Assembly: GCF_010728725.1 (NCBI RefSeq)
Contig: NZ_AP022606.1
Span: 4,960,001-5,024,000 of the forward strand
Reading direction: 5' to 3'
Length of the DNA stretch: 64,000 nt
From: Mycobacterium branderi
GTDB lineage: Bacteria > Actinomycetota > Actinomycetes > Mycobacteriales > Mycobacteriaceae
The notes beneath the pieces are model-generated. The model did not search any database. It saw only the letters and a program-made list of their open reading frames with translations, and had not been told where the DNA came from. A program made the position numbers and the translations under genes. Of the stretch, positions 9,166-19,257 are shown one piece after another (positions within the stretch are counted from its first letter, which is position 1; each line of letters starts with the position of its first letter).

Positions 9166-10596
9166 ATGGACGTCACCGTCGTCGGCAGTGGACCCAACGG
9201 ACTGACGGCCGCCGTCATCTGTGCCCGCGCGGGCCTGTCGGTGCAGGTCGTCGAGGCGCAACCCACTTTCGGCGGCGGTTCGCGCACCATCCCCGACCCG
9301 GAGTTTCCCGGAGTGTCGCACGACATCTGCTCGGCGGTACACCCGTTGGCGCTGGCCTCGCCGTTCCTGGCGCAATTCGACCTGCCCGCTCGCGGAGTGA
9401 AGTTGGCGGTGCCGGAGTTGGCGTATGCCAATCCGCTGCCCGATCGTCCGGCGGCGATCGCCTACCACGACCTCCAGCGCACTTGCGACGAGCTGGAGCA
9501 GGGTGCGTCGTGGCGACGCCTGCTGGGACCGCTGGTCGAAAAGTCCGACGCGGTGGTGGGATTGCTGCTCGGCGACAAGCGCTCGGTGCCGCTTACACCG
9601 CTGCCCGCGCTGCGGCTGGGGTTGCGGATGATTACCCAGGCCACCCCGTTGTGGGGATCGCTGGCCGGCGAGGACGCCCGTGCGTTGTTCACCGGCGTTG
9701 CGGCCCATACGATTTCGCGGATGCCCTCGCTGGTTTCGGCGGGTGGGGGGCTGATGCTGGCGACGCTGGCGCATTCCGTCGGCTGGCCGATTCCAGTCGG
9801 TGGCAGCCAGTCGATCGCCAACGCGTTGATCGCAGATTTACGGGCCCACGGCGGCGAGCTGACCGCCGGCGTCGAGGTCACCGAACCGCCCAGCGGCGTG
9901 GTGCTGTACGACACGGCCCCCACCGCGCTGCTGCGCATTTACGGCGACGCGTTGCCGTCGCGATACACGAAAGCGTTGCACCGCTATCGGTTTGGGCCAG
10001 GTGTGGCCAAGGTCGACTTTGTGCTCAGCGACGACATCCCGTGGTCGGATGCCCGGCTGGCGCAGGTGCCGACCTTGCATCTCGGCGGCACCCGCGCGCA
10101 GATGGCACAGGCCGAAGCCGAAGTCGCGGCCGGCCGGCACGCCGAGTGGCCGATGGTGCTGGCCGCGACGCCGCACGTCTGCGATCCCGGCCGGATCGAC
10201 GCCAACGGTCGTCGACCGCTGTGGACCTACGCCCACGTCCCGTCGGGCTCGCCGGCGGACCAAACCGACGCTGTGACAACGGTATTCGAGCGGTTCGCCC
10301 CCGGATTCCGCGACGTCGTCGTCGCGGCACGCAGCGTGCCGGCAGCACGACTGGCCGACCACAACGCCAACTATGTCGGCGGGGACATCGGGGTCGGCGG
10401 AAACTCCGCCTGGAAGGCCCTGGCCGGCCCGACGCCGCGGCTCAACCCGTGGAGCACGCCGATCCCCAAGGCGTACCTGTGTTCTGCGGCGACTCCGCCC
10501 GGCGGCGGCGTGCACGGCATGTGCGGCTACTACGCCGCGCGTACCGTGCTCAAGCGCGAATTCGGGATCAGAGAGTTGCCGAAACTGTCACCCTGA
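9166..10596 (+). CDS. FAD-dependent oxidoreductase, phytoene-desaturase-like
   Basis: A 476-residue flavoprotein. The N-terminus carries a dinucleotide-binding fingerprint VTVVGSGPNGLTAAV and acidic end VVEAQ (residues 3-30); the C-terminus has the FAD-contacting PPGGGVHGMCGYYAART typical of the phytoene dehydrogenase/NAD(P)-FAD family. Orthologue of Rv2997, annotated as a possible alanine-rich dehydrogenase. Substrate unknown; no carotenoid genes adjoin it. Convergent with ilvC, separated by a hairpin. Confidence 0.88.
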   Translation: MDVTVVGSGPNGLTAAVICARAGLSVQVVEAQPTFGGGSRTIPDPEFPGVSHDICSAVHPLALASPFLAQFDLPARGVKLAVPELAYANPLPDRPAAIAYHDLQRTCDELEQGASWRRLLGPLVEKSDAVVGLLLGDKRSVPLTPLPALRLGLRMITQATPLWGSLAGEDARALFTGVAAHTISRMPSLVSAGGGLMLATLAHSVGWPIPVGGSQSIANALIADLRAHGGELTAGVEVTEPPSGVVLYDTAPTALLRIYGDALPSRYTKALHRYRFGPGVAKVDFVLSDDIPWSDARLAQVPTLHLGGTRAQMAQAEAEVAAGRHAEWPMVLAATPHVCDPGRIDANGRRPLWTYAHVPSGSPADQTDAVTTVFERFAPGFRDVVVAARSVPAARLADHNANYVGGDIGVGGNSAWKALAGPTPRLNPWSTPIPKAYLCSAATPPGGGVHGMCGYYAARTVLKREFGIRELPKLSP

Positions 10597-10606
10597 CCCC
10601 GCCGAA

Positions 10607-10654
10607 CGTGAAGCTGTTGCGAGATTTTCCAAGAAAAGTCGCAACAGTTTCACG
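10607..10654. repeat. Long intergenic hairpin between convergent genes
   Basis: CGTGAAGCTGTTGCGA (10607-10622) and TCGCAACAGTTTCACG (10639-10654) pair with one mismatch; inside, TTTTC and GAAAA extend the stem. Placed between the convergent oxidoreductase (stop 10596) and ilvC (stop 10670). It may act as a bidirectional transcription stop, but there is no separate U-tract beyond the stem. Same design as the element at 40774-40821. Confidence 0.75.
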
Positions 10655-10669
10655 CTCGATGCATGAGCC

Positions 10670-12208
<1,539 letters not shown>

Positions 12209-12209
<1 letters not shown>

Positions 12210-14032
12210 CAGGCGTGCCCCTCGTTGCCCTCGTCGTCGAATAGTGGGCGAATGCCACGGGCGGCCTGAATCTCGTCGTTGCTGGTGCCCGCGGCCACCA
12301 TCGGCCACACCTGCGCGTCGGCGCCCACGATGAAGTCGATCACCACCGGCCGGTCGTTGATCGCGCGGGCCTGCGCGATGACGTCGGCCACGTCTTCCTC
12401 ACGCTCGCAACGCAATCCGACACACCCCAGCGCCTCGGCCAGCTTGACGAAGTCGGGGATGCGGTGCGAGTGCGTAGCCAGGTCGGTCTGCGAATACCGC
12501 TCGGCGTAGAACAGCGACTGCCATTGCCGCACCATGCCCAAGTTGCCGTTGTTGATCAGCGCGACCTTGATCGGTGCGCCTTCGATGGCGCAGGTGGCCA
12601 GCTCTTGGTTGGTCATCTGGAAGCACCCATCGCCGTCGATCGCCCACACTTCGGCGTCCGGGCGGGCGATCTTGGCGCCCATGGCCGCCGGAATGGCGAA
12701 GCCCATGGTGCCCAGGCCGCCGGAATTGAGCCAGGTGCGGGGCTTTTCGTACGAAATGAACTGCGCGGCCCACATCTGATGCTGACCGACCCCGGCGACG
12801 TACACCGCGTCGGGCCCGGCCATTTTGCCCAACGTTTCGATCACATACTCCGGGCTCAGGCTGCCGTCGCTTTGCGGCCCGTAACTCAGTGGGTACGTGG
12901 CCTTGACGCCGCGCAGGTATTCCCACCACTCGTCGATCTGGACGCTGGCCGCGTCGCGGCGCAGCGCCGCGATCAGGTCGGTGATGACGGCCTTGACGTC
13001 GCCGACGATCGGCACGTCGGCGTGGCGGTTCTTGCCGATCTCGGCCGGGTCGATGTCGGCGTGGATGACCTTGGCCTCCGGCGCGAAGGAGTCGAGCTTC
13101 CCGGTCACCCGGTCGTCGAAGCGGGTGCCCAGCGCGATCAGCAGGTCGGCTTTCTGCAGCCCGGCCACCGCCGCGACCGTGCCGTGCATGCCGGGCATGC
13201 CCAGGTGCTGCGGGTGGCTGTCGGGAAAAGCGCCGCGCGCCATCAGCGTGGTGACGACCGGAATCCCGGTCAGCTCGGCCAGCTCGCGCAGCTGCTCGGT
13301 TGCGTCGCCGCGGATGACGCCGCCGCCGACGTAGAGCACCGGCTTGCGGGCGGCCGCGATCAGCTTGGCGGCCTCGCGGACCTGGCGGTTGTGCGGCTTG
13401 GTGTTCGGTTTGTAGCCAGGCAGGTCCATCCGCGGGGGCCAGGCGAACGTGCACTGGGCCTGCAGGACGTCTTTGGGGATATCAACGAGAACTGCTCCAG
13501 GCCGTCCGCTTGCCGCGATGTGGAACGCCTCGGCAAGCACACGGGGAATCTCGTCACCGCTGCGGACCAGGAAGTTGTGCTTGGTGATCGGCATCGTGAT
13601 GCCGGAGATGTCGGCCTCCTGGAAGGCGTCGGTGCCGATCAGCGATCTGCCGACTTGGCCGGTAATTGCGACGACGGGCACCGAGTCCATCTGCGCGTCG
13701 GCGATCGGGGTCACCAGGTTGGTGGCGCCGGGGCCCGAGGTGGCCATGCAGACCCCGACTTTGCCCGTCGCGTGCGCGTAACCGCTGGCGGCGTGCCCGG
13801 CGCCCTGCTCGTGGCGGACCAGCACGTGGCGCAGCTTCTTCGAGTCGAACAGTGGGTCGTACACCGGCAGCACCGCGCCGCCGGGGATGCCGAAGATGAC
13901 CTCGACGTCGAGTTCCTCCAACGATCGGATTACCGACTGCGCGCCGGTCATCTGTTGCGGCGCAAGATGTTTCGGTTGTGGTCTGGCGCCGTTAGCGGTT
14001 TGGGCCGCCGCCGGCGTGGTGGGTGCGCTCAC
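12209..14032 (-). CDS. ilvB: Acetolactate synthase large (catalytic) subunit
   Basis: A 607-residue thiamine-diphosphate enzyme condensing pyruvate with pyruvate or 2-oxobutyrate. The catalytic glutamate lies in [15 protein letters not shown] near residue 90; the ThDP/Mg motif runs from [15 protein letters not shown] to ALINN in the C-terminal third. GTG 14032 is chosen: GAAGAGGA precedes it and homologues start MSAPT. The longer reading from 14065 would begin inside the attenuator. Orthologue of Rv3003c (ilvB1). Expression is probably set by the leader attenuator upstream. Confidence 0.96.
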
Positions 14033-14063
14033 TGGGTCCTCTTCGTGGTCTCTCGATGACAAC

Positions 14064-14098
14064 AAAAAACCCCCGCCAGCTCAGCTGCTGCACGAGGG
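14064..14098 (-). terminator. ilvB leader intrinsic terminator (attenuator)
   Basis: On the minus strand CCCTCG pairs with CGGGGG around an inner CAGC/GCTG stem and is followed by a run of six T (template 14064-14069). It stands between the leader peptide and ilvB, only about 30 bases before the ilvB start, as expected for a transcription attenuator. Confidence 0.82.
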
Positions 14099-14100
14099 TT

Positions 14101-14139
14101 GCGCGTTGGTGCTCGAAATCTAGTCAGCCACCAACGCGC
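14101..14139 (-). promoter_or_regulatory. ilvB leader pause hairpin
   Basis: GCGCGTTGGTG (14101-14111) and CACCAACGCGC (14129-14139) form a perfect 11-bp stem. On the minus strand its first arm covers the last codons of the leader peptide, so a ribosome at the leader stop would disrupt it. Its second arm lies against the terminator's ascending arm, so alternative pairings are possible. Confidence 0.75.
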
Positions 14140-14174
14140 CGAGGAAGTACTACGAGCATTTCGCGGCTGTCCAT
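14124..14174 (-). CDS. ilvB leader peptide (attenuation peptide)
   Basis: A 16-residue open reading frame, MDSREMLVVLPRRVGG, with ATG at 14174 and TGA at 14124-14126. It contains Leu-Val-Val-Leu plus a further Val, the end products of the ilv pathway, immediately before the pause hairpin and terminator. Ribosome stalling on these codons when Leu or Val is scarce would prevent terminator formation and let RNA polymerase reach ilvB. The ATG lies close to the predicted transcription start, so the leader may be translated leaderless. Branched-chain attenuation of ilvB is known in other actinobacteria; this copy is identified here from sequence alone. Confidence 0.8.
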   Translation of the reverse strand: MDSREMLVVLPRRVGG

Positions 14175-14182
14175 AACGTTCG

Positions 14183-14212
14183 ACGGTAGCCTCCGCACAG
14201 GTCAGCCGTCAA
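14183..14212 (-). promoter_or_regulatory. Predicted ilvB operon promoter
   Basis: On the minus strand TTGACG (14212-14207) and TACCGT (14188-14183) are spaced 18 bases, matching the vegetative SigA -35 and a mycobacterial -10. The -10 ends 8 bases before the leader-peptide ATG, placing the transcription start on or next to that ATG. Confidence 0.55.
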
Positions 14213-14235
14213 ATCCGGTGCGGTGGACCCTCCCG

Positions 14236-14298
14236 CGTTGAGATTGCGCCCAGGGCCGTGATTTGCGTCGAGGCGCAGCCCTCAGTGCAATCTCAACG
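14236..14298. repeat. Long intergenic hairpin (12-bp perfect arms)
   Basis: CGTTGAGATTGC (14236-14247) pairs perfectly with GCAATCTCAACG (14287-14298), with an inner AGGGC/GCCCT stem (14252-14256 with 14278-14282). It lies between the divergent ilvB promoter and cfp6, ending 18 bases before the cfp6 start. Member of the hairpin family described for 8550. Confidence 0.72.
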
Positions 14299-14316
14299 TG
14301 ATGACATGATTCGGGG

Positions 14317-14694
14317 GTGGCCCCACAACCGGTCGTGATCAGGGTTTCGCCGATGGCGCATTTCGCGGTGGGCTTTCTGACACTGGGCCTGCTGGTGCCG
14401 GTGCTGACCTGGCCACTGACGGCACCACTGCTGGTGATACCAATTATGTTGTCGGCGTTGATCATTCGGCTGCGCACGGTTGCCGACGAAGACGGTGTAA
14501 CCGTTCGGACGCTGCTCGGCAGCCGGTCGGTGCGCTGGGAGGAGATCGACGGGCTGCGGTTCGAGAAGAGCTCGTGGGGTCGTGCCCGGCTCAAGGCGGG
14601 CGGCGAGTTGCGGCTGCCCGCAGTCACCTTTGCCACGCTGCCCTTGCTGGCCGAGGCCAGCGGGGGCCGGGTGCCCAATCCGTACGCGAGTTAG
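14317..14694 (+). CDS. cfp6: PH-domain membrane protein, Cfp6 homologue
   Basis: A 125-residue protein orthologous to Rv3004 (low-molecular-weight antigen CFP-6). Two adjoining hydrophobic stretches (about residues 14-48) are followed by a small bacterial PH-like domain (about 50-125) with TVRTLLGSRSVRWEEIDGL and RLPAVTFATLP. The GTG at 14317 is used because the VIRVSP lead-in is typical of the family; ATG 14353 is an alternative. Function unknown; likely membrane-anchored. Overlaps the adjacent doxX gene tail to tail by 4 bases. Confidence 0.8.
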   Translation: MAPQPVVIRVSPMAHFAVGFLTLGLLVPVLTWPLTAPLLVIPIMLSALIIRLRTVADEDGVTVRTLLGSRSVRWEEIDGLRFEKSSWGRARLKAGGELRLPAVTFATLPLLAEASGGRVPNPYAS

Positions 14695-15533
14695 CTGAGC
14701 GGATTGGCGCCGTTGAGCATCACCCACACCGCGATGCCGCCGCCGATGCCGGCCAGCAGCGCCGCGAACGAACCGATGAAGGGCCGGCGCGCCCACCCGC
14801 GACCGGCGTCGAACCCGTAACGGCCGGGGCCGATCAGGATGACGGCGGCCGCCACCATGATCAGCGTGATCTCGTACTCGTGACCGTCGGGCAAGAAGTA
14901 GGGAAACGACCGTGAATCCGACTGCCCGGATACCGCCGCGATCAGGCCGTTGATCAGGTACGCCAGCGCGCCCGCGGCGGCCAGCGGGGTGAACAGCCCC
15001 AGCACCAGCAGCACCCCGGCGACGATCTCGCCGCCCGCGGCGACGTAGGTGAGGACGTCGGCGTGCTGGTAGCCGACATCCGATAACGAGTTCTTGAATG
15101 CGGTCAGCCCGTGCCCGCCCCACCAGCCGAACAGCTTCTGCAGCCCATGCGCGATCAGCACCGAACCGAGACTGATCCGCAGGATCAGCAGCCCGAGATC
15201 CTGGGTGCCGCGACGGCCCGCCGCGCGGACCCGCTCGTCCTGCTCGGGGGTGTCGGTTTCCGGCGGGCCGAACACCGAGTGGCGGCCGCTGTCCGGCGGC
15301 TGGACGTAAGGCAATGGCTGCGACGCACCGATCAGGCCGTATCCGCTACTGGACACGCGCGCGTTGCTGGAGTCGTAGTGGGGAATTGTGGTCGTCTCGA
15401 AATCGCCTGCATAGGTGGCTGACGGCAGGTCGTCTTCCGGGTCGACCAGGCTTGCGGTGGCCGGCCGGCCCGGGGTTGGCGCCTCGGAGTCCTCCGGCCG
15501 CCGCCAAGGTGCGTCATGCGATTGACTGGTCAC
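14691..15533 (-). CDS. DoxX-family membrane protein (copy 1)
   Basis: A 280-residue protein: a hydrophilic, Asp/Glu/Pro-rich N-terminal tail (1-105) followed by a four-helix DoxX domain (about 110-280) with LILRISLGSVLIAHGLQKLFGWWGG and the C-terminal GYGFDAGRGWARRPF-like segment. Orthologue of Rv3005c, which forms a membrane-associated oxidoreductase complex with SodA and SseA in M. tuberculosis. GTG 15533 gives the same length as that protein; the longer frame merely runs through the neighbouring doxX gene. Confidence 0.87.
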   Translation of the reverse strand: MTSQSHDAPWRRPEDSEAPTPGRPATASLVDPEDDLPSATYAGDFETTTIPHYDSSNARVSSSGYGLIGASQPLPYVQPPDSGRHSVFGPPETDTPEQDERVRAAGRRGTQDLGLLILRISLGSVLIAHGLQKLFGWWGGHGLTAFKNSLSDVGYQHADVLTYVAAGGEIVAGVLLVLGLFTPLAAAGALAYLINGLIAAVSGQSDSRSFPYFLPDGHEYEITLIMVAAAVILIGPGRYGFDAGRGWARRPFIGSFAALLAGIGGGIAVWVMLNGANPLS

Positions 15534-15613
15534 GCGTGTCAGGGTAAGGGCAGTTCGGTCGAGATTGGGGATTTGAGCGGCGCTTTTACCAGACTGATGC
15601 ACGCGGCGGTGTT

Positions 15614-16447
15614 TCATGCCAGCGGATTGGCGCCGTTGAGCAACGCCCAGATGCCGACGCCTGCGCCGATACCCACCAGCAGCGCGACCGACGACCCGAT
15701 GAACGGGCGTCGCGCCCAGCCGCGGCCTGCGTCCAATCCGTAGAGTCCGGGGCCGGCCAGCAGGATCGCGAGCACCGCGACGATGGCAATGACGTGGTAC
15801 TCGTTGCCGTCGAGCAGAAACTTGGGGTGCCCATGCTGATGCTGGGCCGCCACATTGGCCAGCAGGCCGTTGACCAGGTAGGCCAGTGCGCCGGCGGCGG
15901 CCACCGGGGTGAACAGCCCCAGGATCAACAACGCGCCGGCCGCGATCTGGCCACCCGCGGCCACCCAAGCCAGGATGTCGGCGTGCCGGAAGCCGAGGCC
16001 GGTCAGGGAGCGAGTGAAGCCGTCGTGGCCCTGGCCGCCCCACCAGCCGAATACGTTTTGCAGGCCGTGGGCGCCCAGCACCGCGCCGACGCCGGCGCGC
16101 AGCACCATCAAGCCCAGATGCTGGGTGCCGCGTTGTTTGGCGATCTTCAGCCGGGGGTCGTCGACAAGCCGCGGCTGCACCGACGGCAGCGGATCGCGAT
16201 CGGCGACGTCCTCGCTGACCTCGGCGGCCGGCTCGTCGCGCTCGACAGCCGTGGTCTCCGACTCGGCCTCGTCGCTGTCCGCCTCGGCCTCTTTTTCGAC
16301 GGGTTCCTCCGGTTCGAGCAGCTTGTGCGGGGCCGACTCCCGCTGCGGTGGACGCGGCTCCTCCTGCGCCGGAGGGGTTTCCCGCTTGGGCGAGGAGCCG
16401 GCCTCCTCGAGTCGTTGCCAGCGGGTGAAGTCAAAGGAACCGGTCAC
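15614..16447 (-). CDS. DoxX-family membrane protein (tandem copy 2)
   Basis: A 277-residue paralogue of the preceding gene: an acidic, low-complexity N-terminal half (1-105, many Glu and Pro) and a DoxX domain with LGAHGLQNVFGWWGG, LLILGLFTPVAAAGALAYLVNGLL and a near-identical end LDAGRGWARRPFIGS and LLNGANPLA. The domains are clearly related to copy 1 while the tails differ completely. M. tuberculosis has one gene at this site, so this is either a lineage duplication or a copy lost elsewhere. Start GTG 16447. Confidence 0.87.
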   Translation of the reverse strand: MTGSFDFTRWQRLEEAGSSPKRETPPAQEEPRPPQRESAPHKLLEPEEPVEKEAEADSDEAESETTAVERDEPAAEVSEDVADRDPLPSVQPRLVDDPRLKIAKQRGTQHLGLMVLRAGVGAVLGAHGLQNVFGWWGGQGHDGFTRSLTGLGFRHADILAWVAAGGQIAAGALLILGLFTPVAAAGALAYLVNGLLANVAAQHQHGHPKFLLDGNEYHVIAIVAVLAILLAGPGLYGLDAGRGWARRPFIGSSVALLVGIGAGVGIWALLNGANPLA

Positions 16448-16573
16448 CGTGCCAGCGTAAAGCCAAGCAACTTACGCCCGGGACACTTTGCCGGACGCCT
16501 TGATCTCCCCGTTACCCGTGCCTGGGCGGGTCGGCGTGGCGGGGACCGCCGCTGGGTCCGTAACCTTGCGGAC

Positions 16574-17707
16574 ATGCGGTTACGGCGGTCGGTTCGGCGC
16601 GGGTTCGCCGCGCTGTGTGCGGCGTTGCTCGTCGTGAGCGGTTGCGCCCGGTTCAACGACGCCCAGTCCGAGCCGTTCACCACCGAACCGAATCGTCGGC
16701 CCCCGCCGACGTCGACGCCTCCCCCGCCGCCGCCGCTGCCCGCCAAGCCGTTCCCCAAGCAGTGTCCGGCCCCGGGGGTCATGCAGGGCTGCCTGGAAAG
16801 CACCAGCGGGTTGATCATGCTGCCCGATAGCAAGTCGGCGTTGGTCGCCGAGCGCACCACCGGTGCGGTCAAAGAGGTGTCGGTCAGCGCCGAGCCGAAG
16901 GTGAAGACGGTGATCCCGGTCGACCCGTCCGGTGACGGCGGGCTGATGGACATCGTCTTGTCGCCGACCTACAAGCAGGACCGGCTGATGTACGCCTACG
17001 TCAGCACACCCAGCGACAACCGGGTCATCCGGATCGCCGACGGCGATATCCCCAAAGACATCCTGACCGGAATCCCGAAGGGCGCCACCGGCAACACCGG
17101 CGCGCTGATCTTCACCAGTCCGACCACGCTGGTGGTGCTCACCGGCGATGCGGGCAACGCGGCGATGGCCGCCGACCCGGGGTCGCCGGCGGGCAAGGTG
17201 CTGCGGATCGAGCAGCCGACCACGCTCAACCAGGCCCCGCCGACCACCGCGCTCTCCGGCATCGGCTCGGGCGGCGGGTTGTGCACCGACCCGGTCGACG
17301 GGTCTTTGTACGTGGTGGACCGCGCGCCCACCGCCGACCGGCTGCAGCGCATCACCAAGGACTCCAAGGTCTCCACCGTCTGGACCTGGCCAGACCGGCC
17401 CGGTGTCGCCGGTTGCGCGGCCCTGGACGGCACGGTGCTGGTGAACCTGATCAACACCAAACAGACCGTGGCCGTTCATCTCGCGCCGGCGACAGGCGCT
17501 GTCACCGGGGAGCCCGACGGGGAGCCCGACGTGGTGCGTCAGGACACGCACGCCCACGCGTGGGCATTGCGGATGTCACCGGACGGAAACGTCTGGGGCG
17601 CAACGGTGAACAAGACCGCAGGCGATGCGGAGAAGCTCGACGACGTGGTATTCCCGCTCTTCCCGCAGGGCGGCGGATTCCCGCGGGCCAACGAGGACAA
17701 GACGTAA
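16574..17707 (+). CDS. lppZ: Lipoprotein LppZ, beta-propeller sugar-dehydrogenase-like
   Basis: A 377-residue exported lipoprotein. The signal peptide has four arginines, a hydrophobic core and lipobox VVSGC with Cys24 as the lipidated residue. A Pro-rich linker (residues 40-60) leads to a beta-propeller resembling the glucose/sorbosone dehydrogenase family, with GDGGLMDIVLSPTY and NTGALIF. ATG 16574 directly yields the signal peptide; the very long upstream reading is antisense to doxX. Orthologue of Rv3006. Confidence 0.9.
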   Translation: MRLRRSVRRGFAALCAALLVVSGCARFNDAQSEPFTTEPNRRPPPTSTPPPPPPLPAKPFPKQCPAPGVMQGCLESTSGLIMLPDSKSALVAERTTGAVKEVSVSAEPKVKTVIPVDPSGDGGLMDIVLSPTYKQDRLMYAYVSTPSDNRVIRIADGDIPKDILTGIPKGATGNTGALIFTSPTTLVVLTGDAGNAAMAADPGSPAGKVLRIEQPTTLNQAPPTTALSGIGSGGGLCTDPVDGSLYVVDRAPTADRLQRITKDSKVSTVWTWPDRPGVAGCAALDGTVLVNLINTKQTVAVHLAPATGAVTGEPDGEPDVVRQDTHAHAWALRMSPDGNVWGATVNKTAGDAEKLDDVVFPLFPQGGGFPRANEDKT

Positions 17708-17782
17708 CTCATCCGCCGACTGCGAATCTCACGACGCTGCCGCGGCATGTCGCATCGCCAGGTTCACAGTCGGCGGCGACGT

Positions 17783-18265
17783 TCAGGCCCCGTGGCCCGG
17801 CTCGAGGTCGGTGACATCGGAGAAGCTGACGAGATCGTCGCCGCGCTCGGGCGCGTAGCCGGCAACCGGTTCCAGCAGGTAACCCACGTGGTCGCCGAGG
17901 TCGATTCGGTCCAGTGTCTTGCCCACAAACCACGCGACGGCATCGTTGAGAATCGGCATCGCCTCCGGACCGCTGTGCCATGAGCATTGCGCGAATTTGT
18001 CGACCTGGTCGCCGGTTTGGCCGCCGAACAGCCGCGCCAATCCAATGTTGTTGCGGGCCAACACATGTACGGCTAAATGCCCGGATTGGCTTGCGACGCC
18101 GAAGGTGTGGTTGCGCCTGGACATGCCGACCAGGAACCGTGGTGGCTTCAAACTGGTTTGGGTGGCGAACCCGACCAGGCAGCCCGACCGGTGACCATCG
18201 GCTTGGGTGGTCACCACGAACATCGTGTAGTCCAGCATCGCGACCAGCCGGTCGAAAGGTTCCAC
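17783..18265 (-). CDS. Flavin reductase-like domain protein
   Basis: A 160-residue FMN-binding split-barrel protein, orthologous to Rv3007c. FDRLVAMLDYTMFVVTTQADG opens the fold and GCLVGFATQTSLKPPRFLVGMSRRN is the flavin-binding stretch; HLAVHVLARNN is also typical of flavin reductases. GTG 18265 is chosen because it starts the domain and follows the protease stop by 14 bases; upstream residues are antisense-like sequence. Reaction partner unknown. Probably co-transcribed with the HtrA-like gene. Confidence 0.8.
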   Translation of the reverse strand: MEPFDRLVAMLDYTMFVVTTQADGHRSGCLVGFATQTSLKPPRFLVGMSRRNHTFGVASQSGHLAVHVLARNNIGLARLFGGQTGDQVDKFAQCSWHSGPEAMPILNDAVAWFVGKTLDRIDLGDHVGYLLEPVAGYAPERGDDLVSFSDVTDLEPGHGA

Positions 18266-18279
18266 ATGGCCATGATGGC

Positions 18280-19206
18280 TCAGCGTTCGGCGAGCTCGCG
18301 CGGTACCACGAACACGTCGACGAGCGCACCGTTGCGCCACACCGTCATCTCGATGCGGCGCGCAATCGCATCTTCGACCATGAGCTGCTGAATCGCGGTG
18401 GCGGTCACCACGTTCTTGCCGTCGACACTGACGACGATGTCGCCGCGGCGCAGACCTGCCTCAGCGGCCGGGCTGCCGGCGACCACGCTGGCGATCTGCA
18501 GGCCGTGTGTGGTGCCCAGTTTGGCGGCGACGGCCGGCGGCACCGGGATATGTGCGCCGGCGATGCCGAGCCATGCGCGGCGCACCCGCCCGGCGTGCAT
18601 CAACGCCGCGATGATCTTGTGGGTCGACGCGTTGATCGGCACCGCCAAGCCCAGGCCGACTCCCGCGACCGCGGTGTTCACCCCGACCATCCGTCCGCGG
18701 CCGTCGGACAACACGCCGCCGCTGTTTCCCGGGTTCAGCGCGGCATCCGTCTGGATCACCTCGTCGACGACCCGGCCGGCGCGGGTGGGCAGCGAACGCC
18801 CGAGCCCAGAGACAATGCCAGCCGTGACGCTGCCGGCCAGACCCAGCGGATTGCCCACCGCCACAACCAATTGGCCGACGCGGAGGTCTTCTGCGCGTCC
18901 CATCGTGACCGGGGCGGGAACGGCACCACGCGCCTTGAGCACGGCCAAGTCGGAGAGTTCGTCGCGCCCGGCGATGTCGACGCCCACGGTGGTGCCGTCG
19001 GTGAATGTCGCCTGCGCAGTGCGTGCTCCGGCGACGACGTGCGCGCTGGTCAAAAGGTAGCCGTCGGGCGTGATGACGCTGGCGCTGCCCGCGCCGTTGC
19101 CGCGGCGGCTGCGCACCGCGAGGCTGGCGACGCTGGGCAGCACCGTCTGGGCCACGGCGGTGACCACCGCCGAGTAGGCGTCCAGCGCGTCGGAGTCGTC
19201 GGGCAT
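18280..19206 (-). CDS. HtrA/DegP-like serine protease with PDZ domain
   Basis: A 308-residue trypsin-fold protease with all three catalytic residues: His56 in TSAHVVAG, Asp86 in SDLAVL and Ser162 in NPGNSGG. A PDZ domain follows (about 225-300: LQIASVVAGSPAAEAGLRRGD). Unlike the mycobacterial HtrA, PepD and PepA proteins, no signal peptide or membrane segment is seen at the N-terminus, so a cytoplasmic location is suggested. I recall no counterpart at this position in M. tuberculosis. Confidence 0.87.
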   Translation of the reverse strand: MPDDSDALDAYSAVVTAVAQTVLPSVASLAVRSRRGNGAGSASVITPDGYLLTSAHVVAGARTAQATFTDGTTVGVDIAGRDELSDLAVLKARGAVPAPVTMGRAEDLRVGQLVVAVGNPLGLAGSVTAGIVSGLGRSLPTRAGRVVDEVIQTDAALNPGNSGGVLSDGRGRMVGVNTAVAGVGLGLAVPINASTHKIIAALMHAGRVRRAWLGIAGAHIPVPPAVAAKLGTTHGLQIASVVAGSPAAEAGLRRGDIVVSVDGKNVVTATAIQQLMVEDAIARRIEMTVWRNGALVDVFVVPRELAER

Positions 19207-19257
19207 AACCGCGTCAGCGTTGCAACGGGGTGGGGTATGCCCCTGTTCGCCGTGGGC

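Noticed and set aside
12464..14059. 531-codon plus-strand reading frame antisense to ilvB
   Set aside because: Composition is His/Arg/Gly-rich with no family signature; it lies opposite the strongly conserved ilvB and is a GC-driven shadow.
14033..14065. ATG start for ilvB at 14065
   Set aside because: This start lies inside the terminator hairpin; GTG 14032 has a ribosome-binding site and matches homologues.
15794..16573. Long N-terminal extension of lppZ
   Set aside because: It is antisense to the second doxX gene; ATG 16574 directly gives a signal peptide with lipobox.
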